Assembly (NCBI RefSeq): GCF_030817015.1
Contig: NZ_JAUSYS010000001.1
Coordinates: forward strand, 1,488,001-1,552,000
Length of the DNA: 64,000 nt
Reading direction: 5' to 3'
From: Arthrobacter sp. V1I7
GTDB lineage: Bacteria; Actinomycetota; Actinomycetes; Actinomycetales; Micrococcaceae
This document shows, piece by piece, positions 1 through 9,071 of the stretch. How positions within the stretch are numbered: the stretch's first letter is position 1; each line of letters opens with the position of its first letter. The position numbers and the translations under genes are program-made. The notes beneath the pieces are model-generated. The model searched no databases, had not been told where the DNA came from, and was given only the letters and a program-made list of their open reading frames with translations.

Positions 1-719
1 CGTGGCGCGCATGAAGTCCTCGGTCTGGGCCCGTGAGTACACGCTGCGCCGGGTGGATGTCGCATTCCAGTCGGCGACCGCATATTCAGTCACCCACACC
101 GGCTTTTATACTTTTCGTGCAGCATGGTCACCTTGTTGAGGAAATCGTCGGCCTTAGGCCAGGCGTAGCGGTGCATCGTCACGAAATCGACACGCAGACC
201 CTTGGCCTTGGCCATGAAGCTCTCAAGCCAGAGGCTGTCGGTTCCGGCCGGAGCAGGGGACCCGAGCCTTAGCCCGGTTGCCACCAGCTTGGGCCACAGA
301 CGAATGGCCTCGTCCACGGACATGTTCGCTTGGGCCCTGTGGTCGGGCTCGTTGAAACCCAGCAGGTGCTTGGTCCTCGTTTCCGCCCGTTGGCGTGTCA
401 CCCAGCCGATCGCGTCCTGTTCCAGCAGCCGCCTCGCATCCTTGATCATCGGGACGAAGGGCGGGCTGGTGGTGACGTAGGACCGCGCTGACCAGATGTA
501 GTACCAGTCCAGCTTCAGGCTCTGGATCTGCGTGAGCGCCAGGGCGTCCTTCCCGCCATGCCCGAAACCCTTGCGCGTGTCAGCGGGCAACGTGATGGAC
601 GGCACTACGGACGGGGCTACGGCCGCCTGGGCGGAGCCTGCACTGGCAGCCAGCAGGGCGCCCGGCGCTGCCAGCACGGAGAACACATCAGGAATGTCCC
701 GGATAGTCACAGGAATCAC
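1..719 (-). pseudogene. GH128-type secreted glycoside hydrolase, frameshifted and cut by the window edge
   Basis: From a GTG at 719 the frame gives a weak signal-like N-terminus ending in AGSAQA, then a TIM-barrel glycoside hydrolase like its neighbour at 771-1673. The shared motif GFNEPDH carries the likely acid/base Glu. The frame runs out shortly after LHEKYK at the T-run at 104-107 (A-run on the coding strand). One extra A there would restore KPVWVTEYAVADWNAT, which matches KPIWITEFAVADWDAT of the neighbour and stays open to base 1, with the nucleophile Glu in VTEY. So the gene is homologous along its visible length but broken by a one-base shift, or the base is an assembly error. The 3' end lies outside the window. 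It sits 51 bp downstream of its paralogue, so the pair is probably a tandem duplication and one transcript. Confidence 0.8.
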
Positions 720-770
720 GCAGTTTTTAGGGCATTCGACGGGCCGCAGAGGGATGACCCCCGGGCCAGA

Positions 771-1673
771 TCAGAGGGAGCGGTACAGTTCGCCCGTGGG
801 CGTCAGGGATCCGTTGCTCCGGAACAGCGCGGAGGCTCCCATGATGGGATCGTCATGAACCCGCGTTTTCCAGGCGAAACGCTCCACGAACGGCATTTCG
901 CGGAGACCGGCGACGGTGTCCCGCATGTACGCCAGGATTTCCTTTTCGGTAAACCGGCTGGGCGACTTCGTGGTGGCATCCCAGTCGGCGACGGCGAATT
1001 CGGTGATCCAGATCGGCTTGTCGTAGCGGTCATGCAGGCGCTGCACATATTCCAGGAAGTTGTCCGCGTGGGGCGGCGCATAGGAATGCATGGTGACGAA
1101 ATCCACCCGCAGGTCCTTCGCCGCCGCCTGGTCCATGAACTTCATGAGCCAGTCTCCCATGGCCTGGACCGCACCCGGAGACCCCAGCCTGAGGCCCGCC
1201 CGTTCCAGCTGCGGCCAAAGTTTGATGGCGGTGGCCACGGACATGTCCGCCTGGCCCTCGTGGTCGGGTTCGTTGAAGCCGAGAAGGTGTTCGGCGCCCG
1301 TCCACGGAAGCTCGGACAGTACTTCCTCTATGCCGTTCCGCTCCAGGGATCCGCGCCCCCAGATCATCGGCACGAATTCAGCGCTCTGGCTCGAAGCCGG
1401 TCGGAGGGGCGGGTAGCTTGGGCCCCAGTTGTAAAACCAGTCCAGGTCCAGGGAATCCAGCTCATCGAAGCCGAATCCGTTGAACCGGGGCATGCCGATG
1501 CCCTTGCTGGCATGTCGGGGCTTGGGCCGGCGGGTCCTGGCCGCGGACGGAGCAACACTGGGTGCCGGCGGGGTCGACGGCGGACGAGGTCCGGGCGCCG
1601 TATCCGGGGTGCACGCCGCCAGGGCGGCGGCGCCGAGGGCGAGAGGCAGTGTGAGCAAGGTCCTACGGTCCAC
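771..1673 (-). CDS. Lipoprotein glycoside hydrolase, GH128-like (Asl1-type catalytic core)
   Basis: 300 residues from the GTG at 1673, which has AGGAGG five bases upstream; a GTG two codons earlier overlaps that site and is less likely. The N-terminus is a lipoprotein signal (MDRRTLLTLPLAL, lipobox LAAC), then a Pro/Ala-rich linker to about residue 50. The rest fits the Asl1-like glycoside hydrolase core used for beta-1,3-glucanases of GH128. GFNEPDH places a likely acid/base at Glu135 and IWITEF a likely nucleophile at Glu225; FVTMHSY is a further barrel strand. Inferred role: a surface-anchored glucanase acting on fungal or plant glucan. The substrate is not shown by the sequence. Confidence 0.8.
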   Translation of the reverse strand: MDRRTLLTLPLALGAAALAACTPDTAPGPRPPSTPPAPSVAPSAARTRRPKPRHASKGIGMPRFNGFGFDELDSLDLDWFYNWGPSYPPLRPASSQSAEFVPMIWGRGSLERNGIEEVLSELPWTGAEHLLGFNEPDHEGQADMSVATAIKLWPQLERAGLRLGSPGAVQAMGDWLMKFMDQAAAKDLRVDFVTMHSYAPPHADNFLEYVQRLHDRYDKPIWITEFAVADWDATTKSPSRFTEKEILAYMRDTVAGLREMPFVERFAWKTRVHDDPIMGASALFRSNGSLTPTGELYRSL

Positions 1674-1842
1674 ATGCACCTCCTGGCGTCGGTCAGTCCA
1701 GAGTCAAAGCCGGGGAAACCAGTACCGCCGTCGGACAGCGCCATGCTGGCAACCCGGGTCCTTGCCTGCCGGACACTCATTCTGTCACGGATGTGGGCGA
1801 CGGTTCACCGCCGGCGGGCATCCGCCGCTGCCCCGCCGGCCT

Positions 1843-2988
1843 CTACGCTTCGCCGAACTCCGCCGTCCGGTAGCCGACACCGAGCAGCTCTTCGATGGCT
1901 GCCACCGTGCGGAGGGCAGCCTTGCCGTCGCCATAGGGATTCACGGCGTTTGCCATGGCCGCGAAGTGCCCGGAGTCGTGGAGGAGACGGGTCACCTCGG
2001 CAACAATCCGCTCTTCGTCCGTGCCAATCAGCTTCACGGTGCCGGCCTCAAGGGCCTCGGGCCGCTCGGTGTTGTCCCGCATCACCAGGACCGGCTTGCC
2101 GAGGCTGGGGGCCTCCTCCTGCACTCCGCCGGAGTCCGTGAGGACGATGTGCGCCCGGGAGAGCAGCCGGGTGAATTCGCCATAGGCCAGCGGCTCCGTC
2201 ACCAGGACGTTGGCCTTGCCCTCCAGTGCGGGCAGCACGGCCTCGCGCACCACGGGATTCTTGTGGGCGGGCAGCACGATCACGAGGTCCGGCTCGGCGT
2301 CGGCGATCCGGGCCAGTGCCCGTCCCACGCCGCGCATGGATTCACCCTGGTTCTCGCGCCGGTGCGTGGTGACCAGCAGGATCCGCCGGCCGCCGGCGGC
2401 CAGCTCTTCCAGCCGGGGGTCCGTGAACGGGAGTTGCCTGTCCACCGTGGCCAGGAGGGCATCGATCACGGTATTGCCGGTCACCACGATGTCCGCCGGG
2501 TTGATGCCCTCGGCCAGGAGGTTGGCCCGGCTGGTGCTCGTGGGAGCCAGGTGCAGGCGGGTGATCTGGCTGGTGATTTTCCGGTTGGCCTCCTCCGGGA
2601 AGGGGGACAGCAGGTCACCGCTGCGCAGGCCGGCCTCCACGTGCACCACGGGGATCCCGTGGTAGAACGCGGCGATGGCAGCGGCAGTGGACGTTGTGGT
2701 GTCGCCCTGGACGACGACGGCGTCAGGCCTCGTGTGGGCGAAGAGCTTCTCGAGGCCGTCGATGGTGCGCGTCATGATGCCGGACAGGCTCTGGCCCTGC
2801 TGCAGGATGTCCAGGTCATGGTCCGGAACAATGCCGAACAGCTCGTTGACCTGGTCCAGCATCTCGCGGTGCTGGCCAGTGACGGTCACGACGCAGCGAA
2901 AATGGGGTGACCCCTGAAGTGCGCTGACGATCGGAGCCATCTTGATGGCCTCAGGCCTGGTCCCGAAGATGGGCATGATGGTATGCAT
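1843..2988 (-). CDS. wecB: UDP-N-acetylglucosamine 2-epimerase (non-hydrolysing)
   Basis: 381 residues, the usual family length. The N-terminus reads IMPIFGTRPEAIKMAP, the WecB/MnaA signature. Further on are VTGQHREMLDQV, VVQGDTTTS, HVEAGLRS, the C-terminal nucleotide-binding stretch LTDSGGVQEEAPSLGKPVLVMR, and TERPEALEAGT. The enzyme interconverts UDP-GlcNAc and UDP-ManNAc in the cytoplasm, feeding teichoic or other cell-wall glycopolymers. It is transcribed alone on the minus strand between the glycoside hydrolase pair and a small membrane protein, so its polymer pathway is not visible here. Confidence 0.93.
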   Translation of the reverse strand: MHTIMPIFGTRPEAIKMAPIVSALQGSPHFRCVVTVTGQHREMLDQVNELFGIVPDHDLDILQQGQSLSGIMTRTIDGLEKLFAHTRPDAVVVQGDTTTSTAAAIAAFYHGIPVVHVEAGLRSGDLLSPFPEEANRKITSQITRLHLAPTSTSRANLLAEGINPADIVVTGNTVIDALLATVDRQLPFTDPRLEELAAGGRRILLVTTHRRENQGESMRGVGRALARIADAEPDLVIVLPAHKNPVVREAVLPALEGKANVLVTEPLAYGEFTRLLSRAHIVLTDSGGVQEEAPSLGKPVLVMRDNTERPEALEAGTVKLIGTDEERIVAEVTRLLHDSGHFAAMANAVNPYGDGKAALRTVAAIEELLGVGYRTAEFGEA

Positions 2989-3045
2989 AGGGATTCCCCA
3001 AAAAAGGTAAGCGGATGGTGGTCAGTAAAGCTGGCGGTCCCGGCA

Positions 3046-3336
3046 TCAATCGAGCAGAAGTGCCAGCACGAGGGCGGTCAGGCTGATTGCAACGATGAGA
3101 ACTGCCAGGAGTGCCACCAGCCGCTTGCGGTGGTGGAGCAGTTCTCGAGCGGATCGCTGTGATTCGGTACCCTTAGTTGCGGTAGCCGGCGTATCGGCTG
3201 CGGCCGGCGGCTCAAGGGGTACCGGTTCCACGCCCGGGACCAGGAGAGCGTCCGGAATTTCCCCGTGGAGGCGGCGGCGGCGCAGGTGCCGGGGGGCGGC
3301 GACGAGCGGCGGGGAGCCGTCGGGAGTGTGATCCAA
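3046..3336 (-). CDS. Small membrane protein, unknown function
   Basis: 96 residues from a TTG start with AGGAGG about five bases upstream. The N-terminal two thirds is polar and Pro/Arg-rich (RHLRRRRLHGE); the last 25 residues form one hydrophobic segment (LVALLAVLIVAISLTALVLA) ending LLD. This predicts a C-terminally anchored protein with a cytoplasmic head. I do not recognise a family. It lies 57 bp upstream of wecB on the same strand and could share its transcript. Confidence 0.6.
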   Translation of the reverse strand: MDHTPDGSPPLVAAPRHLRRRRLHGEIPDALLVPGVEPVPLEPPAAADTPATATKGTESQRSARELLHHRKRLVALLAVLIVAISLTALVLALLLD

Positions 3337-3403
3337 ACGTGTCCTCCTCGCCTCTGTCAGCGTGCCGAACGGGCTGACGGCTTCAGCCCGGTGCCCTCAA
3401 TTC

Positions 3404-3991
3404 TTACATTCCTGCCGGCTGATCCACGCATTCGGGCCGGAGCGAGGCGTCGATGAGCCCGCCGGTTTCGATCACAAACCGCCGCAGCCACTGCCCCGGA
3501 TTAAAGTCCGGATGGGAGGCAACCAGCTGGACATCCGCCGTCGTGCACTGGCTTATCAGGCGCCCAGCGCGGGTCACGTGGTAGCTGGAGGTGACCACGG
3601 TGACGGACTTCCAGCCGTTAAGCGCCACCAGCCGGGATATGGCCTGCGCTTCGCCCCGGGTGTCCAGATCCGGTGGCCGGAAGCAGACCAAGGCCGGATT
3701 GGGAAAAGCGGCCGAGCCGCAGACGGCGTCGGCCGCCCTGTTGCCGAAAGTGTCGGTGCGGGACAGCACCAGGACGGGGATCCCGAGCTCCTGCTGGATC
3801 CGCTGGGCCGCGGGCAACCGTTCCGAGGCCGCGCCGCCGAGCATGATGACCGCGTCCGTGCGGTGCACGCTCAGGGGATCGGTGTTGACGAACAGCTGCA
3901 CCGCGATGATCAGCCACAGCAGGAAGCCCCCGGCGGTGAAGGCAAGTGCCCTGCGGGTTGCGGTAGTCACCGCGGGGACGGAAGGAAGCAC
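3404..3991 (-). CDS. YdcF/DUF218-family membrane-anchored protein
   Basis: 195 residues from the GTG at 3991. The frame stays open far upstream, but that part is antisense to the protease gene and not family-like. One N-terminal membrane segment (FTAGGFLLWLIIAVQLFV) is followed by the DUF218 fold: TDAVIMLGGAASERLPAAQRIQ, IPVLVLSRT, GEAQAISRL and VTVVTSSYHVTRAGRL. The last is the conserved S-x-Y-H-x-x-R motif. The family is linked to envelope metabolism (YdcF, SanA), but the reaction is not established. The gene diverges from the secreted protease at 4199, with about 207 bases between. Confidence 0.82.
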   Translation of the reverse strand: MLPSVPAVTTATRRALAFTAGGFLLWLIIAVQLFVNTDPLSVHRTDAVIMLGGAASERLPAAQRIQQELGIPVLVLSRTDTFGNRAADAVCGSAAFPNPALVCFRPPDLDTRGEAQAISRLVALNGWKSVTVVTSSYHVTRAGRLISQCTTADVQLVASHPDFNPGQWLRRFVIETGGLIDASLRPECVDQPAGM

Positions 3992-4198
3992 GGGTTCGAG
4001 TCTTTCACGCCGGATGGAGCGGGCGAAACGGTGGGCCTTTGCTGCGCCAAAGCTGGCAAAGAATAGCGCGCACGGACCTTGTGGAAGAAGTGACGAATGT
4101 GTGTGGGGTGACAGATGTGAATTGGCCCTTATGCTATAGGCAGCCCCGTAGCTCCCGCCCACAGGTCTAGGCCTTGGTCCCACCCTAAGCGAGCAATC

Positions 4199-6796
4199 TT
4201 GCGAAAACTGAACGTAGCGGCAACAGTGATGGCCGCCGTAATGCTGGCAGCCGCGCTGCCACAGGCGGCCTCTGCCGCGCCGCAGATTGCTGCGGGCGTT
4301 TCGCTGGCCGTTCCGTCGGTCACCGATCCGAATCCGGCACCTCCGGTTGACGACTTCGTCCGCCCGGAGCCTCCGGCCAGCCGGGCCAAGTCCGAATACA
4401 CGTACGTGAGCGCACCGCTGGCGGGGACCATGAAGACCACGTTGGTAACGGTCCAGCTCGCTGACAAGTCCGCAGCGACAACCGATGCTGCCGTGCCCAT
4501 GGACGCTGCTAAGGCGTCCATCAGCGCCTCCAAGAATTACTGGCGGAACGCGACCTCGGGCCGGGTGGACATCACCCTGGTCGAGACCAGGACGCTGCAT
4601 AAATCCGCGGCCCGGTCCACGCAGTCTCCCGGCGTTATCGCCGACATCGTGACGGCCGAGCTTGGCTGGAGGCAGGATCCCTATACCGCCCTGGTGCTGT
4701 TTGTTCCGGGGGCCTACCTGAACAACGGTGCCGCCGGCATGACATACAGCAACGGCAACATCGGCGGCCGGATCGTGATGCCGCAGAAGAGCAGGCTGAC
4801 CACGCCCGTCCTGGCCCATGAGTTCGGCCATGCGCTCGGCATGGACCACGCGAACAGCCTCCAGTGCGGCAGCGGCGTCGCCGACGTGGCGTCCGGACCG
4901 TTCGCCGGTTTCGCCGACTCCACCTGCAGCATCAGGCCCTACGGCGACAACGTGGACCTGATGGGCATTTCCCACTTTGACGTCATGCCGGTCATCAGTG
5001 CCAGCTTCTGGGAAATGGGGCGGTTCGGCAACGGCGACGAAATCGCCAACCTTGGCACGGTCTCCTCGCCCCGGAGCGTGACCCTTCGGCCCTGGGCCGG
5101 CAGCGGAGCCAACCGGGCCGCTAAATTCACCGACCCCAAGTCCGGGGAGGTCTATTACCTGGAACTTCGCACGCCGGTGGGCTACGACAGCGTGATCGCG
5201 CAGAACGGAAACCGCGGCGTGAAAATCACCCAGCAGGGCGGCGGCAATTCCTCCATCCTGCTGCCGCCGAACACCCGTCCCTTCGCCGGCTACTACAGCA
5301 ACACCCAGGCGTGGCAGGCCGGCCAGACGTTCACCACGCACGCCGGCACAAAAGTCGCGATCAATTCGGTCAGCAACACCGCCGCCACCGTGACAATCCG
5401 CCCGCCGGGCGCCCCCGCCGTCGGATACACCGAGAAGGCCGCCATCACCCGCGCCGGGGACAGAGCGACCCTCAACGTCAGCGGCTGGGCCTATGACCGG
5501 GCCAAATCATCCGAGTCCTCCCCGGTCCACATTTACGTGACGACGCCGGCAGGCGTACGGACCGGCTACCCCCTGACCGCGGACCAGCCGCGTGCGGACG
5601 TGAACAAGGTCATGGCCGTCACGGGCAACCACGGCTTCTCCCGCTCCTTCAACCTGACCGCCGCCGGTGTCTACCGGGTCTGCGTGTACGCACTGGGCAG
5701 CGTGGAAACGGCCGATCTGGGCTGCCGGTCCCTGACACTCCAGGGCTCCGCGCCGCCCGCAGGCTTCCTCGACTCGCTCAGCCTGGTCAAAGCCAACGGC
5801 GTCACGGTGCTCCGGGCGCTCGGCTGGAGCTATGACCCCGGCACGCCCACGGCTTCCATCCCGGTCCACATCTACGTGACAGACCCGGCCGGCAGGACAA
5901 CCTCCCAGGCGATCACCGCCAACAAGAGCCGGCCGGACGTGAACCAGGTCATGCGCGTGACCGGCAGCCACGGCTTCAGCACGGACATCCCCGTGACGGC
6001 CGGCGGCCAGTACAAGGTCTGCGCCTACGGCCTGGCGGTCAGCCGCTTCACCCAGGGGAACAGCCTGCTGGGCTGCAGGACGGTCAGGCCGCAGACCACA
6101 CCGGCCCCGGCGGGTTATCTGGACAGTGCCGTGCCGAAGACCGACGCCAGGGCGGCGAGCGTGACCGTCAGCGGCTGGGCCCTGGACGCCGGCACGCCGG
6201 CCGCCTCGATCCCGGTCCACCTCTACGTCACCGGACCGGACGGGACCACCAGGAGCTCAGCCCACACCGCCAACCAAGTCCGGGACGACGTGAACCGGGT
6301 CATGGGAAGCACCGGAAAACACGGCTACCGTGTCTCCGTGCCGGTCAAGAAGCCGGGGAACTACCGTATCTGCGCCTACGGCCTTGCCGTCAGCCCGTTC
6401 CCGCTGGGCAACAGCCTGCTGGGCTGCCAGTCCGTGACGGTCGCGGCGACTCCGGCGCCGGTAGGTTTTCTGGACTCGGCCAAGGTCCAGCTCGGCGGAA
6501 CCGGCTCCGCGATCATCGCCAGCGGCTGGGGCCTCGATCCCGGCATGGCCGCGGCCAGTGTTCCGGTCCACCTCTACGTGACGTATCCGGACGGCACGAC
6601 GAAGGGGACCGCCCACGTGGCCAACCGCGCCCGGGCGGACGTCAACAGCATCTTCCAGGTCCCGGGCAACCACGGCTACAAGGTGTCCATCCCTGTTGTG
6701 AAGCGTGGAACTTACACCGTGTGCGCATGGGGTCTGGGCGTGGCGGGGCTTTCGGCGGGAAACACCCAGTTCGGCTGCCTCCGGACCACCTACTAG
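4199..6796 (+). CDS. Secreted zinc metalloprotease (metzincin-like) with four C-terminal repeats
   Basis: 865 residues from a TTG start. MRKLNVAATVMAAVMLAAALPQ..ASAAP is a Sec signal peptide. The catalytic core holds HEFGHALGMDH at residues 207-217, a metzincin zinc site HExxHxxGxxH, with a candidate Met-turn DLMGIS around Met255. Several Cys occur between them (NSLQCGS, DSTCSI). From about residue 409 to the end are four repeats of 113-117 residues. Expected to be exported and to cleave proteins outside the cell; the substrate is unknown. It is monocistronic, with thiL 66 bp downstream. Confidence 0.85.
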   Translation: MRKLNVAATVMAAVMLAAALPQAASAAPQIAAGVSLAVPSVTDPNPAPPVDDFVRPEPPASRAKSEYTYVSAPLAGTMKTTLVTVQLADKSAATTDAAVPMDAAKASISASKNYWRNATSGRVDITLVETRTLHKSAARSTQSPGVIADIVTAELGWRQDPYTALVLFVPGAYLNNGAAGMTYSNGNIGGRIVMPQKSRLTTPVLAHEFGHALGMDHANSLQCGSGVADVASGPFAGFADSTCSIRPYGDNVDLMGISHFDVMPVISASFWEMGRFGNGDEIANLGTVSSPRSVTLRPWAGSGANRAAKFTDPKSGEVYYLELRTPVGYDSVIAQNGNRGVKITQQGGGNSSILLPPNTRPFAGYYSNTQAWQAGQTFTTHAGTKVAINSVSNTAATVTIRPPGAPAVGYTEKAAITRAGDRATLNVSGWAYDRAKSSESSPVHIYVTTPAGVRTGYPLTADQPRADVNKVMAVTGNHGFSRSFNLTAAGVYRVCVYALGSVETADLGCRSLTLQGSAPPAGFLDSLSLVKANGVTVLRALGWSYDPGTPTASIPVHIYVTDPAGRTTSQAITANKSRPDVNQVMRVTGSHGFSTDIPVTAGGQYKVCAYGLAVSRFTQGNSLLGCRTVRPQTTPAPAGYLDSAVPKTDARAASVTVSGWALDAGTPAASIPVHLYVTGPDGTTRSSAHTANQVRDDVNRVMGSTGKHGYRVSVPVKKPGNYRICAYGLAVSPFPLGNSLLGCQSVTVAATPAPVGFLDSAKVQLGGTGSAIIASGWGLDPGMAAASVPVHLYVTYPDGTTKGTAHVANRARADVNSIFQVPGNHGYKVSIPVVKRGTYTVCAWGLGVAGLSAGNTQFGCLRTTY
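5423..6793 (+). repeat. Four in-frame 113-117-residue repeats in the protease C-terminus
   Basis: Repeats begin near residues 409 (GYTEKAAI), 522 (GFLDSLSL), 639 (GYLDSAVP) and 756 (GFLDSAKV). Each contains SGWxxDxGxxxxSxPVHxYVT, then RxDVNxVMxxTGxHG(F/Y), then GxYxVCAYGLAV and GNSLLGC. Two conserved Cys per repeat (VCAYG and LLGC) could form one disulfide. The units look like beta-sandwich surface-binding modules. They are divergent enough to be old protein repeats and not a recent DNA duplication. Confidence 0.85.
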
Positions 6797-6862
6797 CTGG
6801 AGTTGCCGGGTAATGGCGCCGGCCGGCCGGGCCGTGTCGCAGCACCGCGGTAGCGTAGGGCT

Positions 6863-7933
6863 GTGCCTGAATCGACCGAGCCTCAACCCCTTCTTCCGCA
6901 AGCGTCCGAATCGAACGCTTTCCTGACCGTGGCCGGCCTCTCCGAGTCCGAACTCCTCGAACGGATCTTTCCCCGCCTCAACCGGGGCCCTGACGTGAAC
7001 GCCGCGGTCCTGCTGGGGCCCGGGGACGACGCCGCGATCGTGGCGGCGCCGGACGGCCGCACGGTGATCAGCATCGACACCCAGGTGGAGGACCAGGACT
7101 TCCGGCTCGAGTGGAACAACGGTTACCGGACCAGCGGGTACGACGTTGGCTGGAAGGCCGCCGCGCAGAACCTCAGCGACATCAACGCGATGGGAGCCCG
7201 CGCCACCTCCCTGGTGGTGAGCCTTACCATGCCGCCCGCGACCGCCGTCGCCTGGGTGGAGGACTTCGCGGACGGACTGACAGCGGGCCTCCGCGGGCTC
7301 GGCGCCCCGGACTGTGCCGTGGCCGGCGGCGACCTGGGCCGGGGCCGGGAACTGGCGGTGAGCGTCGCGATCCTGGGGAGCCTGGACGGCGGGGATCCGG
7401 TGCTGCGGTCCGGCGCGCGCCCGGGGGACACCCTGGCCCTGGCCGGAACCGTCGGCCGGGCCGCCGCCGGCCTTGCCCTGCTCGAGTCCGGGGTTCCCGT
7501 CCACTCGCTCAGCGGGGAACAGCGGGTCCTGATGGACACCCAATGCCGGCCCCGGCCGCCGCTCGCCGCCGGCCCGCTGGCGCGGCAGGCCGGAGCCACG
7601 GCGATGATGGACATTTCCGACGGCCTGGTGCGGGACGGCGGCCGGCTGGCGGCCGCCAGCGGCGCAGTGCTCAACCTTGACCCCGCCGCGCTGAGGTCCC
7701 TCGCCGTGCCGCTGCTGCCGGCCGCCGGACTGCTGGGCACCGAACCGATGGCCTGGGTCCTGGGCGGCGGGGAAGACCACGGACTGCTGGCCACATTCCC
7801 CGCAGGCCTTCGGCTGCCACCCGGTTTCACTGCGATAGGCTCGGTGGAGGCCCCTGCACCAATGGACAGCACGGGCGTCAAGATCGCGGGCAGGCCCGCT
7901 GACTCTGTGGGATGGGATCACTTTGCAGACTAG
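6863..7933 (+). CDS. thiL: Thiamine-monophosphate kinase
   Basis: 356 residues from a GTG start. Diagnostic ThiL motifs are LGPGDDAAIV, VISIDTQVEDQDFRL, GWKAAAQNLSDINAMGA (Mg/ATP-binding Asp cluster), AVAGGDLGRGRELAVSV and MMDISDGLVRDGGRLA. It phosphorylates thiamine monophosphate to the cofactor TPP in the cytoplasm. Its last 11 bases overlap the TTG of the DAK2 gene, so thiL, DAK2, recG and rsmD look translationally coupled. A N-terminal tail of about 25 residues before the core is a little long, so a later start is possible. Confidence 0.93.
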   Translation: MPESTEPQPLLPQASESNAFLTVAGLSESELLERIFPRLNRGPDVNAAVLLGPGDDAAIVAAPDGRTVISIDTQVEDQDFRLEWNNGYRTSGYDVGWKAAAQNLSDINAMGARATSLVVSLTMPPATAVAWVEDFADGLTAGLRGLGAPDCAVAGGDLGRGRELAVSVAILGSLDGGDPVLRSGARPGDTLALAGTVGRAAAGLALLESGVPVHSLSGEQRVLMDTQCRPRPPLAAGPLARQAGATAMMDISDGLVRDGGRLAAASGAVLNLDPAALRSLAVPLLPAAGLLGTEPMAWVLGGGEDHGLLATFPAGLRLPPGFTAIGSVEAPAPMDSTGVKIAGRPADSVGWDHFAD

Positions 7934-9071
7934 GATTACCGCCAACGCGCAAGCGATGAAGCGGTGGTTGGGCAAGGCAGAAACAACGCTAGGGAACCAC
8001 AGCGACCGCCTGAACGCCATCAACATCTTCCCGGTCGCCGACGGCGACACGGGCACCAACCTTTACCTGACGGCCAGGGCGGCGGCGCACGCCGTGCAAG
8101 CCGCGGATGCAGCCGCGGGCTCAGGCCCGGAGGGCACGCACACCGCCTCCATGCCGCTGGTCAGCGCGGACCCGGCCCAGCGCATCGCCGGGACCGGCCC
8201 GGCCCAGAACGACGTCGGCGCGGTGCTGGCCCAGGCCGGCCAGGCCGCCATGGAGCACGCGCGCGGCAACTCCGGGACCCTGTTCGCTGTTTTCCTCTGC
8301 GCCGCCGCTGAGCCTCTGTCTGGCCACACCCGGCTCAGCGGGCCGCTGCTGGCCGCAGCCCTCAACCGGGCCCAGATCAGGGCGTGGTCCGCACTGAGCG
8401 ACCCCGTGCCGGGAACCATGCTGTCCGTCATGGAAGCAGCCGCCCGCGCCGCCGCCGCCGTGGACTCCGCCCACGACGGCGACGACAGCAACCACACCCT
8501 GGGGCTGGCACTGGACGCGGCCGTCGAAGCGGCCCTGGCCGCGGTGGTGCGGACCGAGGACCAGCTCGACGCCCTGCACGCCGCCCATGTGGTGGACGCC
8601 GGCGGGGTCGGGATGCTGTTGATCCTGGACTGCCTGCGGTCCGCCGTCCTGGGCGAGGAACTGCAGAGCGAACTCCTCGACGGCCTGCACGGCTACGACG
8701 TCCAGGACCCGCACATCCACGCCGGGATGCCCCGGGACGAGGGCGTGGAAGTGATGTGCACCATCTCACTCTCCCCGCTGGATGCCGCCATGATGCGCCA
8801 GCGGCTCGATGAATTGGGCGACTCCGTCATCATGAGCCAGGTCGACCGTGCGGCCGACGGGTCCGGGCAGTACCGCTGGCGGGTCCACCTCCACGTTCCC
8901 GACGCCGAGCCGGCCGTGGCGCTGATCCGTTCACTCGGCGACCCTTCGGACCTGTCCGTCAGCGAGCTCGCCGTGCCGCGTGAATTTGAGGTCCTGGATA
9001 CCGCCGCCGGCGGGCGCGGACGTGACAGCACCGGATCCGAACCCCTGGACCCCGCCGGACATGAACGCTGA
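7923..9071 (+). CDS. DAK2-domain protein (DhaL/FakA-type phosphatase domain)
   Basis: 382 residues from the TTG that overlaps the thiL end; an in-frame ATG 33 bases later has no clear ribosome site. The DAK2/DhaL signature is clear: NAINIFPVADGDTGTNLYLT, whose Asp residues bind Mg and nucleotide phosphates, then ARGNSGTLFAVFL and HAAHVVDAGGVGMLLILD. The C-terminal part resembles the middle of FakA/YloV, but the protein is shorter than full FakA (about 550). Members bind ATP and act in fatty-acid or dihydroxyacetone phosphorylation; the substrate here is not known. A DAK2 gene just before recG is a common actinobacterial arrangement. Confidence 0.85.
   Translation: MQTRITANAQAMKRWLGKAETTLGNHSDRLNAINIFPVADGDTGTNLYLTARAAAHAVQAADAAAGSGPEGTHTASMPLVSADPAQRIAGTGPAQNDVGAVLAQAGQAAMEHARGNSGTLFAVFLCAAAEPLSGHTRLSGPLLAAALNRAQIRAWSALSDPVPGTMLSVMEAAARAAAAVDSAHDGDDSNHTLGLALDAAVEAALAAVVRTEDQLDALHAAHVVDAGGVGMLLILDCLRSAVLGEELQSELLDGLHGYDVQDPHIHAGMPRDEGVEVMCTISLSPLDAAMMRQRLDELGDSVIMSQVDRAADGSGQYRWRVHLHVPDAEPAVALIRSLGDPSDLSVSELAVPREFEVLDTAAGGRGRDSTGSEPLDPAGHER

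Noticed and set aside
3992..5341. Upstream extension of the YdcF-like frame
   Set aside because: It is antisense to the protease gene, with shadow composition.
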